Assembly: GCA_963281255.1 (NCBI GenBank)
Contig: OY725488.1
Location: 3,495,925 to 3,559,924 of the forward strand
Direction: 5' to 3'
Length of the DNA stretch: 64,000 nucleotides
Source: Aphrocallistes beatrix
Lineage: Eukaryota; Porifera; Hexactinellida; Sceptrulophora; Aphrocallistidae
Shown piece after piece: positions 11,620 through 22,887 of this stretch (the stretch's first letter is position 1; each line of letters opens with the position of its first letter). The position numbers were made by a program, and so were the translations under genes. Below the pieces are notes generated by a model. That model was not told the origin of the DNA. It did not search any database and saw nothing but the letters and a program-made list of their open reading frames with translations.

Positions 11620-11935
11620 GCCATAACTCAAAAGGTATATATCGTAGACACTAAGAGATTATACCATTCAATCCGAAAGTTATTACTTCCTATATGATAA
11701 TAATACTGTTTACGTGTTTATTTTCAATATTCATCGAGTCGTCTATGATTTTACACGATCAATGGAGAAGTAATGAGATTATGACTAAATTCTAGAGAAC
11801 TCAGTGAATATTGAAAATAAACACGTGAACAGTAATATTATCATTTTGAAGTAATAACTTACGGATTGAATGGTATAATTTCTTAATGTCTACGATCTTT
11901 ACTTTTGGATTTATGACTTAAGGAGATGGAACCCC
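11620..11935. repeat. imperfect palindrome, about 110-bp arms
   Basis: The arm from about 11625 (AACTCAAAAGGTATATATCG, ending in TGTTTACGTGTTTATTTTCA) is mirrored by TGAAAATAAACACGTGAACA and so on to about 11935. It is probably a small palindromic MITE, but I see no clear target duplication. Confidence 0.7.
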
Positions 11936-12374
11936 AAAAACCAAAGTCTTAATTCAACCATTGCTATACAGTTTATGAATATAACTTCGGACCGCAATAC
12001 ATGGGCGTGCACTCGGGATGGGTATGGATAGTGGCATTTTGGACAATTTGTATCGTGAACAATAGAAGCTGATATCTATTGAAAAGAATTGGTAGGACCA
12101 TGGTCTATCAGCCATATGTCCCTACCAACGAGAAAACGAGATGCATGATATGGAAAAATTTTCTAAAAGTGAGTAAAAGGGGGAGATTGAAGCAGGCAAC
12201 GCGGGCCGCCTGTTGGACAGCGCTGCCTTAGTGTATAGAATGCTATGCCAGAAGCTAGTGTGAGATTAATGAGCTAAAAATGTATTATCGAAATATTCAT
12301 TCCATTGATATGAATTCTCAAACAATAACGAGTTTAGACTTGTAACTATTAATATGCAGCAGAATTATATTACA
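11936..12374. other. no recognisable gene
   Basis: Unassigned sequence with a short GC-rich patch near 12195-12230. No coding signal is seen. Confidence 0.45.
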
Positions 12375-12562
12375 CAAGCGCGCTTCGCTTGCTTTCTCTA
12401 CGCGGCCGACAAACACTTCGTGTCCGCATGAGGCGCCATTTGAGGAAGTAGGCTCACATTTATTAAAAATAGACGCGCATTCTCTTATTTCCGCTCCGCG
12501 GCTGGCAAACACAAAGTGTCCGCCGGAGGTGCACTTTGGTCGCCCAGGATCACATTGATTAC
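12375..12562 (+). mobile_element. R-A head fragments (two, adjacent)
   Basis: 12375-12445 starts CAAGCGCGCTTCGCTTGC, with a degraded ACACTTCGTGTCCGC hairpin. 12490-12562 repeats the hairpin head (ACACAAAGTGTCCGCCGGAG) and runs to CACATTGATTA. Neither has the R-A tail. Confidence 0.75.
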
Positions 12563-12824
12563 TCAATTTACTGCGCAAATCTCGGACAGATACCTTGGGA
12601 GATTGAATTATAATCGTTATAATAGCCTGCTTCAGTCTGTAGGTAGTTTTCACAGGATGTCCAGCACCTTTCTTATGTTGCATGGATTTGTTGTCCTTAA
12701 TTCTTTTCAAAATTCGATAAACAGTACTCTGGGGGATTTCTGTTACTCGAATAATCTCAGCAGTGCTATGCATAATGGCAGCAAACAAGATTTTAATCCG
12801 TTGTCTAGTCTCTTCTTGGATCAT
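12563..12824 (-). pseudogene. Tc1-like transposase N-terminal fragment
   Basis: A minus-strand reading frame from ATG at 12824 encodes a helix-turn-helix segment with IPQSTVYRILKRIKD and a KKGAGHP hinge, then a second predicted HTH (KVSVRDLRSKLS). This is the paired-type DNA-binding half of a Tc1-type transposase. The catalytic DDE half is missing: the frame runs into R-A head sequence at 12562. The upstream side is cut by the R-C copy that starts at 12860. It resembles the N-terminus of the intact transposase at 3383-4354 in layout but not closely in sequence. Confidence 0.75.
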
Positions 12825-12859
12825 TGAGGATGTTCGGAATGAATTGACTAATGTTTTAA

Positions 12860-14056
12860 GGTTGGCCTTTCCTATGGGCATTTTGCTTTTTATCAAAAAT
12901 TTGCCAAAGGCCTTTTTAATCATTTTTAGACCCCTAAAGGGCTTCTAAACATGAATCTCGATTTTTAGAATTTCAATGCTAATATTTCGCCACTTAGAGC
13001 CACTTGTACCACCTGGTGTCACCCAAAAAAGGACACATTTTTGAACCGAAATGTCTCATATCCATAACTTCTTTGAACAATGTCCGATCATCATTTTAAT
13101 GCTAAATTCGTCCTCAGCACTAAATTTCCAGCCATTTGATATATATATTAGACACATTTGGAGAAATTCATTGGCTGCGGGTTCCTAGCAACGGCCAGGA
13201 ATGTTAAAAAATTCCTGGCCGTTGCTATGCACGGACATCCAAACAAATCTCCGAATATGGTCAATATATATATCAAATTGCTGGAAATTTAGTGCTGAGC
13301 ACGAATTTATTAAAATGATGACTGACATGGTTTAAAGAAGTTATTGATCTGGGATTCCGGCGGATACTTTCGAATGTGGTTATTTTTGGGTGGCCAGTCA
13401 TCAATGACCATTTTTTAACACTTTTGATGGTGAAAAATTTTGATATACCATATTTTTAAATTAAGTACTGCTATAAGTTGTCGAATAAGGACATTTGCAT
13501 GTTATTTAATATTCCAAAGCAGTTAAAACTAATGGAAATTTAGGGACATATATAAATATTTTCTAAATCTTATTATCTGAGACTTTTTTTTCAGCAATTA
13601 TAAAGGTGATAACCTTTTGTAAATTCAATATAGGGACGAAAACTCAACGGTTTTTGATAGATCTCGAAGAGTAGAACATAATGAACAGACATATTTTTGA
13701 CATTAGGAATAAAAAGAGAATTATGAAAAAAATAGTGTCCAAATTACTAAAAATATAATTCCTCGGGTGTTTTGGTGAGAATTTTTAACAATTTTCAAAA
13801 TTTCAAAAATCTGTCTGTTCATTAGTTAGATCATCGATTTATGAATGAATTTGAAAAGTTTCTAAAGGATTGTAGTCATATTGTGTCCGATTTCTTCATT
13901 GTAAAATGACCAAATTTTTAAAAAACTTTTTTATCTGTTGCAATGTTTCAATTATTAATGCAGTTTGCAGATAACTATGCGATTCAAATCTGCGCTGAAA
14001 AAATTAATGAATCGGTTGAAAATGTCAAAAGTTAGCTATTATAGGAAAGACCAACC
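12860..14056. mobile_element. R-C copy 2, TTAA-flanked, 1197 bp
   Basis: Ends GGTTGGCCTTTCC and inverse GGTTGGTCTTTCC, flanked by TTAA (12856-12859 and 14057-14060). It contains the central module at about 13097-13310. That module is an inverted repeat with GTGCTCAGCACTAAATTTCC-like arms and a centre GCAACGGCCAGGAAT...ATTCCTGGCCGTTGC able to form a cruciform. There is no ORF. Confidence 0.87.
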
Positions 14057-14312
14057 TTAACAAAATAAGGTGAAAAAGATATCAAGATATAGGGTCTAGA
14101 ATTTCAAAAAATATAATATAAATACGATAGTAAGTAATTCTCTAAAAAAATATTGGAATCTTTCCAAGTTTAGAATTGAATTTGATAAAATCGAATAGAA
14201 ATGCAATCACTTATCAGATTCAATATATCAAAACTAATTTCAAAACTGTAGTGATGGGCTGATACTAATTTTGCGAATATTCTCAATAATTGTGAAACAG
14301 ACTGTATATATT

Positions 14313-14380
14313 CAAGCGAGCTTTGCTTAATTGCGCTCCGCGGCTTGCGGACTGTGTCCGCAGAGCATCCCTGCGGAATA
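14313..14380 (+). mobile_element. R-A head fragment
   Basis: CAAGCGAGCTTTGCTTAATTG followed by GCGCTCCGCGG and a degraded GCGGACTGTGTCCGC hairpin. The rest of R-A is absent. Confidence 0.6.
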
Positions 14381-14619
14381 TTTAAGAAACGGTTGATCGC
14401 TTTCTAATTTTATACTAAATGTGTCATTTATCTACGGTTAATCATGAATTCAGAACTGGAGAAGAAAAATTAGTTTCATGATAAAAGGAATTTGCTTAAT
14501 ATTATGCTAACTAATCCTGAATGTTATGCCAATTTGAATTGAAACGACTTAAAAAACTTCAGTCGGGTAACGTTAACAGCAATCGAGGTATGTACTATGT
14601 ACTATAATCAATCAATTTG

Positions 14620-15066
14620 ATCATAAATTAACTTTTAACAATCAAATAATAGACTCAAATAGCTGTATTTAACTTCAAAATATGGCATATCAAATATTTT
14701 CACATCATGATACCTTCAAAAGTGTGAAAGAGTTGTGAGTTATGACAGGGGACCGAAAAATGACCATGTCCGATAGTATCCGCCGAAAGCCCATATCAAT
14801 AACTTTATTTGACTATGCCAGGTCGTCATTTTAATACTGAATTCGTGCTCAGCACGAAATTTCCATCAATTTGATAAATATATTGACCATATTTGGAGAA
14901 TATTTTGGTTGCCTGTTCCTAGCAACGGCCAGGAATGTTAAAAAATTCCTGGCCGTTGCTAGGCACGGTCAAACAAAAATGTTTTCAAATATGGTCAATA
15001 TATATATCAAATTACAGGAAATCTGGTGCTGAGCATGAATTCAACATTAAAAAGATGATCTGGCAC
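14620..15066. mobile_element. R-C fragment (subfamily of the 52139 copy)
   Basis: Shares TTCAAAATATGGCATATCAA, GACCATGTCCGATAGTA and the GCAACGGCCAGGAAT cruciform module with R-C. Both TTAA ends are missing. The right side is cut by R-B at 15069. Confidence 0.75.
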
Positions 15067-15068
15067 TG

Positions 15069-15269
15069 TTAAGATGTGCTAAAGAAAAACGAAAAAAAAA
15101 AACGACTTTGAGACGCTATAACTCAAAAACTAGAAATGCGAACCAAAAAATTTTTGGCATATCTCAATATTTTTTAATTGCACTACCTGCCCACGCTTAA
15201 CATCTTATATATCTCTCTTCTTGATATATGCTGTAAGCCAAACCTATGGATTTTTCACGGGCGGTATCC
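15069..15269 (-). mobile_element. R-B left-end fragment
   Basis: Inverse of the R-B left 200 bp, ending GGGCGGTATCC next to TTAA (15270-15273). There is no ORF. Confidence 0.8.
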
Positions 15270-15284
15270 TTAAACTAAAAAAAT

Positions 15285-16487
15285 AATGCAATTGTCATTA
15301 ACAATGTGTACAGAAAAATTGGAGCACTTTTCAAAATTATTTTGGAAGTTCTGGCATTTACCTACCAGATTCGGCCAAAGCCCCCCCATTTATGGTCTAA
15401 AAACAGATTCCTCCCTATCTCTGGAAATATATATCCAAATTCTTAGCTCTCATATCCTAATATACTTTTTATAACAGTATATATATATGATTCTTTGATA
15501 ATAAGTGCACTACGTCCTATGGAATGCTAAGTTTTAAATTTTATCACGGGATGACGTAGCATTTTTCGAAAATTCTAACTTGAAAACGGAAAGTCGTAGA
15601 CTCTCGCTCTAGCTTCCTAATATACTTTTCAGATGCTCTTTATTCATTCTAAACCGATGGATTATACTTTGCAGTGCCAGGAGTATGAATTATATTTCCC
15701 AATTGGTTCAAAATATTCGGGGGTTAGGGGGCTCAAAAAGATTTGTTGATTTTCACTATGCTTTTGTATTTTCACCAAAATTTGTTTGAATATATCTAAT
15801 TCATCAGTATAAATGCGATTAAATCCCCATGAATGCTTTTATTTATCCTTAATAGCCCATTTTGCAACGTTCTTAGTATTAAAACTTTAAATCCCTATAT
15901 CTCGGGATAAATTTCAAAATTGACCGTCTTTAAAAATAAAAAAAGTCAAATTTGGTTTGAGATAGAAGGCTGAAATTTGCAATAGTTGTTCAATATCATT
16001 GTGTGATAAACGTAAGACCACTTTATATGTGTGATAAACGTAAGACCACTTTGATTTTCGATATCGTATAAATTTGCGATTTTACTGCTGATTTTAAAAA
16101 ACCGGGATTTTTTCGCCGTTTTATAGCAATTTTTTTCAAACCTCTATAAAATCAACAAGTTTGGTTATTTTAACTTTCTTTTGGTCCTATGCGATAGCAA
16201 ATATGATAGACTATATATTAACAAATTTTCGATGCATTTGATCCAAACGTATGTTCGAAAAATTATGCAGAGTGGAGGAGGGTCTAACATTAGGATGTTC
16301 TATCGAAAAACAGAAAAAAACGACTTTGAGACGCTATAACTCCTAAACTAGAATTGCCAACCAAAAACGGTTTAGCATGCCTCAATATTTTTTAATTGCA
16401 CTACCTGCCCACGCTTAATATCTTATATATCTCTCATCTTATTATATGCTGTGAGCCAAACCTAAGGATTTTTAGCGGACGGTATCC
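15285..16487 (-). mobile_element. R-B partial copy, left two thirds
   Basis: Inverse orientation, running from the middle of R-B (ACAATGTGTACAGAAAAATT) to its left terminus GGACGGTATCC next to TTAA (16488-16491). It lies directly after another R-B left end in the same orientation. The family is recognised by comparison with the copies at 18982, 25013 and 33010. There is no coding capacity. Confidence 0.85.
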
Positions 16488-16554
16488 TTAAATATTATAT
16501 TAACTAGTACTAGAATATGTAATTCTAAGGAGCATGCTCTCCGTACTTTTTGTT

Positions 16555-17189
16555 ACCTCGAATTCGCGGATTACAAAACATAACTGCAAGGTATGCAGAA
16601 TTCCATCCTTTTCCGCTTAACAGCATCCAAATTCACAATTCCGCATCTCGAGCACACTGGTTGGCATCTTGTGCAGATGCTGAAAGGAGAGTTTCTATAT
16701 TCGATTATGTGTTTGAATCAACTTCAAGAGATATAGATATCCAACTAGCGCAAATCTATCCCCAGAAACAGACTTTCAGATATACAATGCAGCAGATGCA
16801 ACAGCAACGAGGAGCAGCGGGCTGTATGCGGTAGCAGTATGTACAGTTCTGGCTCTTGGGATAATCCTTCGAAATGTCGATGGGAACAATCTCGAATGCG
16901 GCTATCATTTATCCAAATGCTTAATTGCTGAACATTTAACCAACTTCCCAACACTTCGAACATACGTTGGAGTTCGAATTCGAGCTAGAAGTTGAAGAGT
17001 TTCAGTCTCTATTGCCATTGCAATATGCCAGAAAACTTCAGTCGATACATGGTCAAATGCAGAGAATGTACCCACTGGAACCACAACTCCTGTGAGGATT
17101 TCCCTGACAAAAAAAAATTTCAAAGAAAATTGCTGAAGCATTTAAATGCTCTAATTGTACATCTACAATCAGATATTATAAACTAATAA
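16555..17189 (+). pseudogene. ULP1/SENP-like protease with PHD-like finger, dead copy
   Basis: A second, decayed copy of the protease gene at 44878-47822. The reading starts at IRGLQNITARYAEFHPF, followed by SIQIHNSASRAHWLAS (catalytic His in AHW) and IFDYVFES (the Asp). After a frameshift it continues in SSGLYAVAVCTVLALG, where the family DCG motif has become SSG, so the nucleophilic Cys is lost. HLSKCLIAEHLTNFPT and a PHD-like finger (CHCNMPE...CRECTHWNHNSC) follow in yet other frames. The intron present between exons 4 and 5 of the other copy is not seen here. As in the other copy, an R-A head begins directly after the coding end (17190). Confidence 0.75.
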
Positions 17190-18132
17190 CAATCGCGCTT
17201 CGCTTGCATGCGCAACGCAGCTGGAGGAAACTTTGTATCCGCATGAGGGGCCCTGCGGGCGCCTGGGGTCACATTGATCAATTATAAGGGAGATAACATC
17301 CCTTAATACGCCTGTCCTATTGTTATACTAATCGATATCGCGCAAAAATCACCAAAATTTGTCAATTTTAAAAATTTTGATGCGTAATGATGACGTCATA
17401 ACAGAGTGATGAGTCATCATTTTTTGATAATAGTTGTATTATATGTGAGGGATATTAATATAGATGTTGCAGTGCAAACGCGAGATTGGTGTACACGCGT
17501 GTACACTGGTGTAAACCCGGATTTCCATTAAGTTTGAAAATCTCGCGTTTACACCAGTGTAAACGCGAGTACCTATATAATTAAATATTGTGGTTGATTT
17601 ATTACTCTAAAATATGATATGATGAGACGTATACTAATTACATCTTCTAATCTGATTTATTCTCGTGTGCAATTCGATTTCAAATTAAAAGAGAAAATTT
17701 TAATACGTTTTAAATTTGTTAATTGATATAGTATACTGTTTTAACAATAAACAATTCATCATATCGTATTCTAGAGTAATAAATCAACCACAATATTTAA
17801 TTATATAGGTACTCGCGTTTACACTGGTGTAAACGCGAGATTATCAAACTTAATGGAAACCCGGATTTACACCAGTGTACACGCGTGTACACCAATCTCG
17901 CGTTTGCACTGCAACATAGACATTATATTAAATTCTCAGCCTTCTATCACTTAAGATGGCTGATTTTAGTCGAAAAACTGAAATTTCTAATTATAAAAGA
18001 TGACAATGACGTGATAATTCCATGATGAGTCGACATTTCCGTCTGAACTCAGAATTTAGTGGAGCCATAGCCAAAAGACTCCGGCATGCCAAAAATCAGT
18101 TTTCTGTGCCAGGCAGTTTCTTCAATCAATTC
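17190..18132 (+). mobile_element. R-A copy, split by a palindromic insertion
   Basis: The head CAATCGCGCTTCGCTTGC, the TTATAAGGGAGATAACAT block, TGACGTCA and TGATGAGTCATCA palindromes, and the 3' block TTCTTCAATCAATTCGT up to about 18132 are all present. The 452-bp palindrome at 17465-17916 lies inside. Beyond 18132 an R-H element and a TA run replace the usual tail. Confidence 0.85.
17465..17916. mobile_element. 452-bp palindromic element with TAGA target duplication
   Basis: Ends TGTTGCAGTGCAAACGCGAG and its inverse, flanked by TAGA (17461-17464 and 17917-17920). The arms are about 200 bp. Each arm itself contains smaller palindromes (GTGTACACGCGTGTACAC, CGCGTTTACACTGGTGTAAA). There is no ORF. 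Confidence 0.88.
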
Positions 18133-18148
18133 GTATGTACTTTGAATA

Positions 18149-18304
18149 CAGCGTACTTCGGCTTAGTACGTACTCATTTCTCTGGATCAGAATTCATTTA
18201 TTATATAGATTCCTATGCAATATCAACTCGGTTAGTACGTGCTTACGGATAGTACGTACTTTTTTCCGCTTCCCGGTGGGGTACGTACTAACCAAAATCT
18301 ACCG
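18149..18304. mobile_element. R-H MITE, 156 bp
   Basis: Rich in GTACGTAC/TTAGTACGTAC repeats, flanked by TA. It is the inverse of the segment at 62937-63103, sharing AGAATTCATTTATTATATAG. There is no ORF. Confidence 0.7.
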
Positions 18305-18305
18305 T

Positions 18306-18336
18306 ATATATGTATATATATATATATATATATAGG
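18306..18336. repeat. TA microsatellite
   Basis: A short run of TATATA dinucleotides. Confidence 0.9.
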
Positions 18337-18409
18337 ATAAGTGAAAGAGATCACGATAGTAGTTTAATGGTAGTAAAGCACAAAGAATATGAGCTTTTGG
18401 ATATATATA

Positions 18410-18793
18410 CAGTCCAACCTGTTATAACGGCCACTCTATATAACGGTCACCTGTCTATAGCGGTCACCTGCTCAACGCGCCAGCGGCCACCCATTTGTAG
18501 TCCCTTACTGACCCTAAACTGTGTATAACGGCCATCACCTGTCTATAACGGCAACTACCTATCTATAACGGCCATCATCTTTTTCAACTTTTATGTGTTT
18601 ATTACATGACATGTTAACGATAAACAAATTTCATGTAATTACTTCAAGTAATGGATTTCTAAAAGCTTGATATTTATTGCACTACGTTAATACTTTTGGA
18701 GATTAAGAAAATCACCTGTATATAACGGTCACCTGTGTATAACGGCCAATTTTGTCCAGTCCCTTGGGTGGCCGTTATATACAGGTTCCACTG
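18410..18793. mobile_element. TA-flanked MITE with TATAACGGCCAC units, 384 bp
   Basis: Ends CAGTCCAACCTGTTATAACG and (inverse) CAGTGGAACCTGTATATAAC, both next to TA. Inside are repeated TATAACGGTCACCTG units near both ends. This matches Tc1/mariner-type MITEs. There is no ORF. Confidence 0.8.
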
Positions 18794-18981
18794 TATATAT
18801 ATACACGTATATATATATATATATACACTAACCGGACAAAAGTATTTGTACACTATATTATTCCCCATACAAATAGTACTAAATTGGCACTTTTCATGAA
18901 GAGAAAAGTTCAAACTCTAAGAGCTATTAAGAGTCTGATTTAAGAATCGAAATCTTCACATTCGAATTAGTAATAGTTTAA

Positions 18982-21900
18982 GGATACCGCCCTCAAAAAA
19001 CATATGGTTTGGCTTACAGCATACGATGAAAGTAGAGCTATAAGAGATGTTAATCGTGGGGAGTTCCAAACCGTTTTTGATTCTCATTTCTTGTTTTTGA
19101 GATACAGTGTCTCAAAGTCTGTTTTTTCGTTATCGCTAGCACATCTTAATGGTAGAAATTCGGGCACTCAAGGAATTGTTTAGGACAAACCAAGGAACAA
19201 AATCGAATCATAGATAGTCTACCATATTTGCAACTTCATAGGACCAGAAGGAAGTTAAAATGACCAAAATTGTAAATTTTATCGGTAACCGAAAAAAAGG
19301 GCCAAAAAAGGGTCAAAAATGTCAGGGGTTTTTTGAGAAAACAGGAATAAAATCACCAAGTTAGAAGATATTGAAAAAGTGGTGGTCCTACGTTCATCAC
19401 CAAATAATATGGAACAACTCTTGAAGTTTTCAAACCTCTATCTCAAACCAATTTTGAGTTAAAATTCTAAAAAGACGGTCAATTTTGAAATATTTAAGTC
19501 CCGAGATATAGAGATTTTAAGTTTAGATATTAAGAAAAATGTAGAATGAATTATTAATAATGAACAAAAGCATTCACAGACATTTATTCTCATTTATACT
19601 GCTGATTTAGGTATATTTGAACCAAATATTTACAATAAATAGCAAGAGTACCCTGAAAATCCACAAATTTCCTTGAGGCCCCTAACCCCGAAAGTTTTGG
19701 GATAATTCTGAATAATAATTCATATTCCTAGCACGACGAAGTATAATCTATCAGTTTAGAATGGTTACAGAGCTTCCGAAAAGTATATTAGGAAGTTAGA
19801 GCGAAAGTCTACGCCTTTTAGGTTCCAATTTAGGATTTTCGAAAAATGCAACGTCATCATATGACAAAAATCTAAAACTTAAATTCCATAGGGTGTAGTG
19901 CAATTATTATCAAGAATCATATATGTACACTCACAAAAAGTATATTAGGAAGTGAGAACTAAGAATTTGACTTATATTTACAGAGATAGAGAGATATCTC
20001 TTTTTGGACCCTAAATGGGGTTTTTTGACCGAATCTGCGAAGTCCAAGTCCAGAACTTTCAAAATAATTATCAAAAGTTCCCCAATTTTTCTGTACACAT
20101 TATTAACGACAATAATATTCATTATTTAGCATAATAGCCACATTTGGACACATATTTAATGATTTGATTCGCCATTTTCTTATATATTCAAAGTTCTCCA
20201 TATAATCTGTATTACAATTAAATCAATGATGATCGAGAATTATTTATTTTTTGACAAAGGAATGTTCGAGGAACCTATATATTTTCGCATATATCATTTT
20301 AGTTAAGAATATAATAAATTATATATCTTCAATAGTTTTTAAGATATGACATATTATGCCCGAACTTTACCTATAATATGCGATATCTCAAGAACAAATG
20401 GTCGGATCCGAACAAATTTTTATTTGAAACGATCAGAATTTTATTTCTGACCCAGTGATCGCTAAATACCGAGTATTATATAAACAAGCGCGCTTCGCTT
20501 GCTTGCGCTGCGCGGCTGGCAGACACAAAATGTCCGCCGGAGGCTCCCTTCGGTCGCCTGGGATCATGTATTAATTAATTATAAGGGAGTTAACATCTCT
20601 AAATACGTCTGTCATACTATTGTAATCGATATCGCACGAATTTGTGAATATGGTTGTATCACGTGTGAACACATTCTATTATAATTTCTAACGACGACTC
20701 TAACAACTTCTGTCGATCATAATGTCAAATTCCCATCATATAAATCACTTTCGTGGCTAGCGAACACTTCGTGTCCGCGGAGCCGCCTTTGGACGTTTGG
20801 TACCCATTTGATAATAAAGGTTTTGCGTTGTATATTGCACAATAGTAGATAAGCTTAACCCAGAGTTAAATTAGTACAAACCAGAGGTTTATCTAGGTGC
20901 TCGGCCGGCACTTATAGGTGCCAGTCTGGTATCGTCGGAGGAGCAAAGGTGCTTACAGTGTGATTCTATTTTGGCGTCGGGTTGCCATCACCCCTGGAAT
21001 TACAAGATAAACCCCTGTTTGGGTGCCATGTAACTTTTATCACCTCTAAAAAAGTGCCGGACTGGAAAATCTTAGATAAAACCATGGTACAAACGCGCTT
21101 CGCTTGCTTGCGCTGCGCGGCTGGCGGACACTTTGTGTCCGCCGGAGGCTCCCTTCGGTCGCCTGGGGTCACATTGGTTAATTATAAGGGAGATAGCATC
21201 TCTAAATTTGTCTGTCCTACTGGTTTAATCGATATTACTCAAAAATCACCAAATTTGTCAATTTTAAATTTTAGATGCGTAATGATGACGTCATAACAAA
21301 GTGATGAGTCATCATCTTTTGATGATAGTTGCATCATATGTTAGGTATGTTAGTATACGTATTATAATAAAGTTTCAGCCTTCTATCTCCTATAATGGCT
21401 GAGTTATGCCCGAATAACTGTGTTGCTTAACTTTTATAAATGTGACAATGACGTCATAATTCCATGATGAGTCGACATTTTGCTCTGAGCTCAGAACTTA
21501 CTGGAGCCATAGCCAAAAGATTCCCACATGCCTAAAATCAGCTTTCTACGCCTTGCAGTTTCTTCAATCAATTCGTTACAGATATAGTATATATATATAC
21601 ACAAACAAACAAACAAACAATAATCCAGTTTTAATAGTAAGGATGAACTCCCTTATAGAGCAATTTTGTTTGGATTTTATTTGCCCATTCTTTTAAATCT
21701 TAGTGTTATATAATCTCCAAAGGTGCCAAAACAATGTTGAAGTCCATATCATTAAAAAAAATATCAAATAAGTTTAAAACTAATTGTTAAATGAGTCAAA
21801 AACCTCCAATAATCTTTCAATTTTTATTAACGCTAAACTTTAGGGGGTTAACTCCTAAAAATCAAAATAAATACCGTCCAAATAGTGCTATCAGATGGTA

Positions 21901-21985
21901 GACCGATCCGTAGTACATTGAAATTAGCAATACATAATTTTGGAGTTTTTTTTACGCCAGGCAAGATTTTTCGAGGGCGGTATCC
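18982..21985 (+). mobile_element. R-B complete copy with nested R-A
   Basis: Left GGATACCGCCCTC and right GAGGGCGGTATCC, flanked by TTAA (18978-18981 and 21986-21989). Without the nested R-A block (20485-21643) the length is about 1.85 kb. There is no ORF beyond chance. TTAA targets and short TIRs suggest mobilisation by a piggyBac-type transposase, which is not present in the window. Confidence 0.87.
20485..21643 (+). mobile_element. R-A cluster (two or three heads) inside R-B
   Basis: The first head starts CAAGCGCGCTTCGCTTGC at 20485 (truncated near 20690). A degraded head is at about 20757-20810. A full copy runs from 21090 to 21643, ending CAGTTTTAATAGTAAGGA. R-B sequence before (TATATAA) and after (TGAACTCCC) joins without a target duplication when compared with uninterrupted R-B copies. 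That fits A^T insertion as in Helitrons. Confidence 0.82.
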
Positions 21986-22887
21986 TTAAGATTTCTAATA
22001 AATTGCTCAACCCAATGAGTAAAATGATCAACTTATGGTACAAGAGGTAGTACATCACCGTTATGAATAGTGATAAAAGGGACATACGTGGCACAAAGTG
22101 GCAGTGATTGATGATTTAAAAACTTTGGGAATTAATAATTGATTAGAAATTTCCTGCAATAACCAATTCGAATATGCGAAGATTTCGAATTCGAAACCCC
22201 GTCAGTTATCACCTACCGTTTCGGAGTTTTATATTCATGAATAGACCCATTTCAGTATTAAATGCACTTGAGATAAAGAAGTGTGCAAATACTTTTGTCC
22301 GGGTAGTGTATATAGTCTGTAATCGAGTTTTAATATTAAGGATTATACATAATAGTTCGAATTATTTGACTCTATCTAAAATATCCATGTTTGTTTGACC
22401 TACAAAATAACGGGTAGTATATTATATATTTTCAACTTTCATATGCCAATTGGACTGAAATCAGTCGTAACCAAGAGTAGCTGTTCACAGACTTGTGAAC
22501 TGAGGGTTTGAATCTCTCTGAACATTGCGCATTAAAAAAGCTGGATGCATTTATGATTCTTTGAATAGAATCGGTCGATCAAGAAAGTACTCTTCCGAAG
22601 GACAGTAAGATCTGAAAGCAGGGGTCGGCAAACTCCGGCCCGGGTGCCAAATCTGGCCCGAGAGTTGAATTTATCTCGCGACATCGTTACATCATCAATC
22701 AAACATATGTACTTCGAGCTACCTGAAACCTCAATTGACCTGTGATATCTAAAACAATTTTGTCTTGACAGGATTCTTTATTGTTTTCTGTTAAGTATAA
22801 ATACTAAATGTCAATATTCTTTAAATAACCAGGTTAGAAGTTTAGGATTTCGAGTAAATAATGGCATCTGCTTGTTAAAGACGCAAA

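Larger units (their letters stand above)
18826..22308. mobile_element. R-G element split by a 3-kb R-B insertion
   Basis: The left end CACTAACCGGACAAAAGTAT (18826) and right end ATACTTTTGTCCGGGTAGTG (to 22308) are inverse repeats flanked by TA. The element interior is present only at 18826-18981 and 21986-22308. The rest is R-B with R-A inside it. Confidence 0.82.

Noticed and set aside
20485..21643. GC-rich patches as bacterial contamination or horizontal transfer
   Set aside because: The same GC-rich head recurs in about a dozen copies joined to the same AT-rich body, so it is part of a dispersed repeat.
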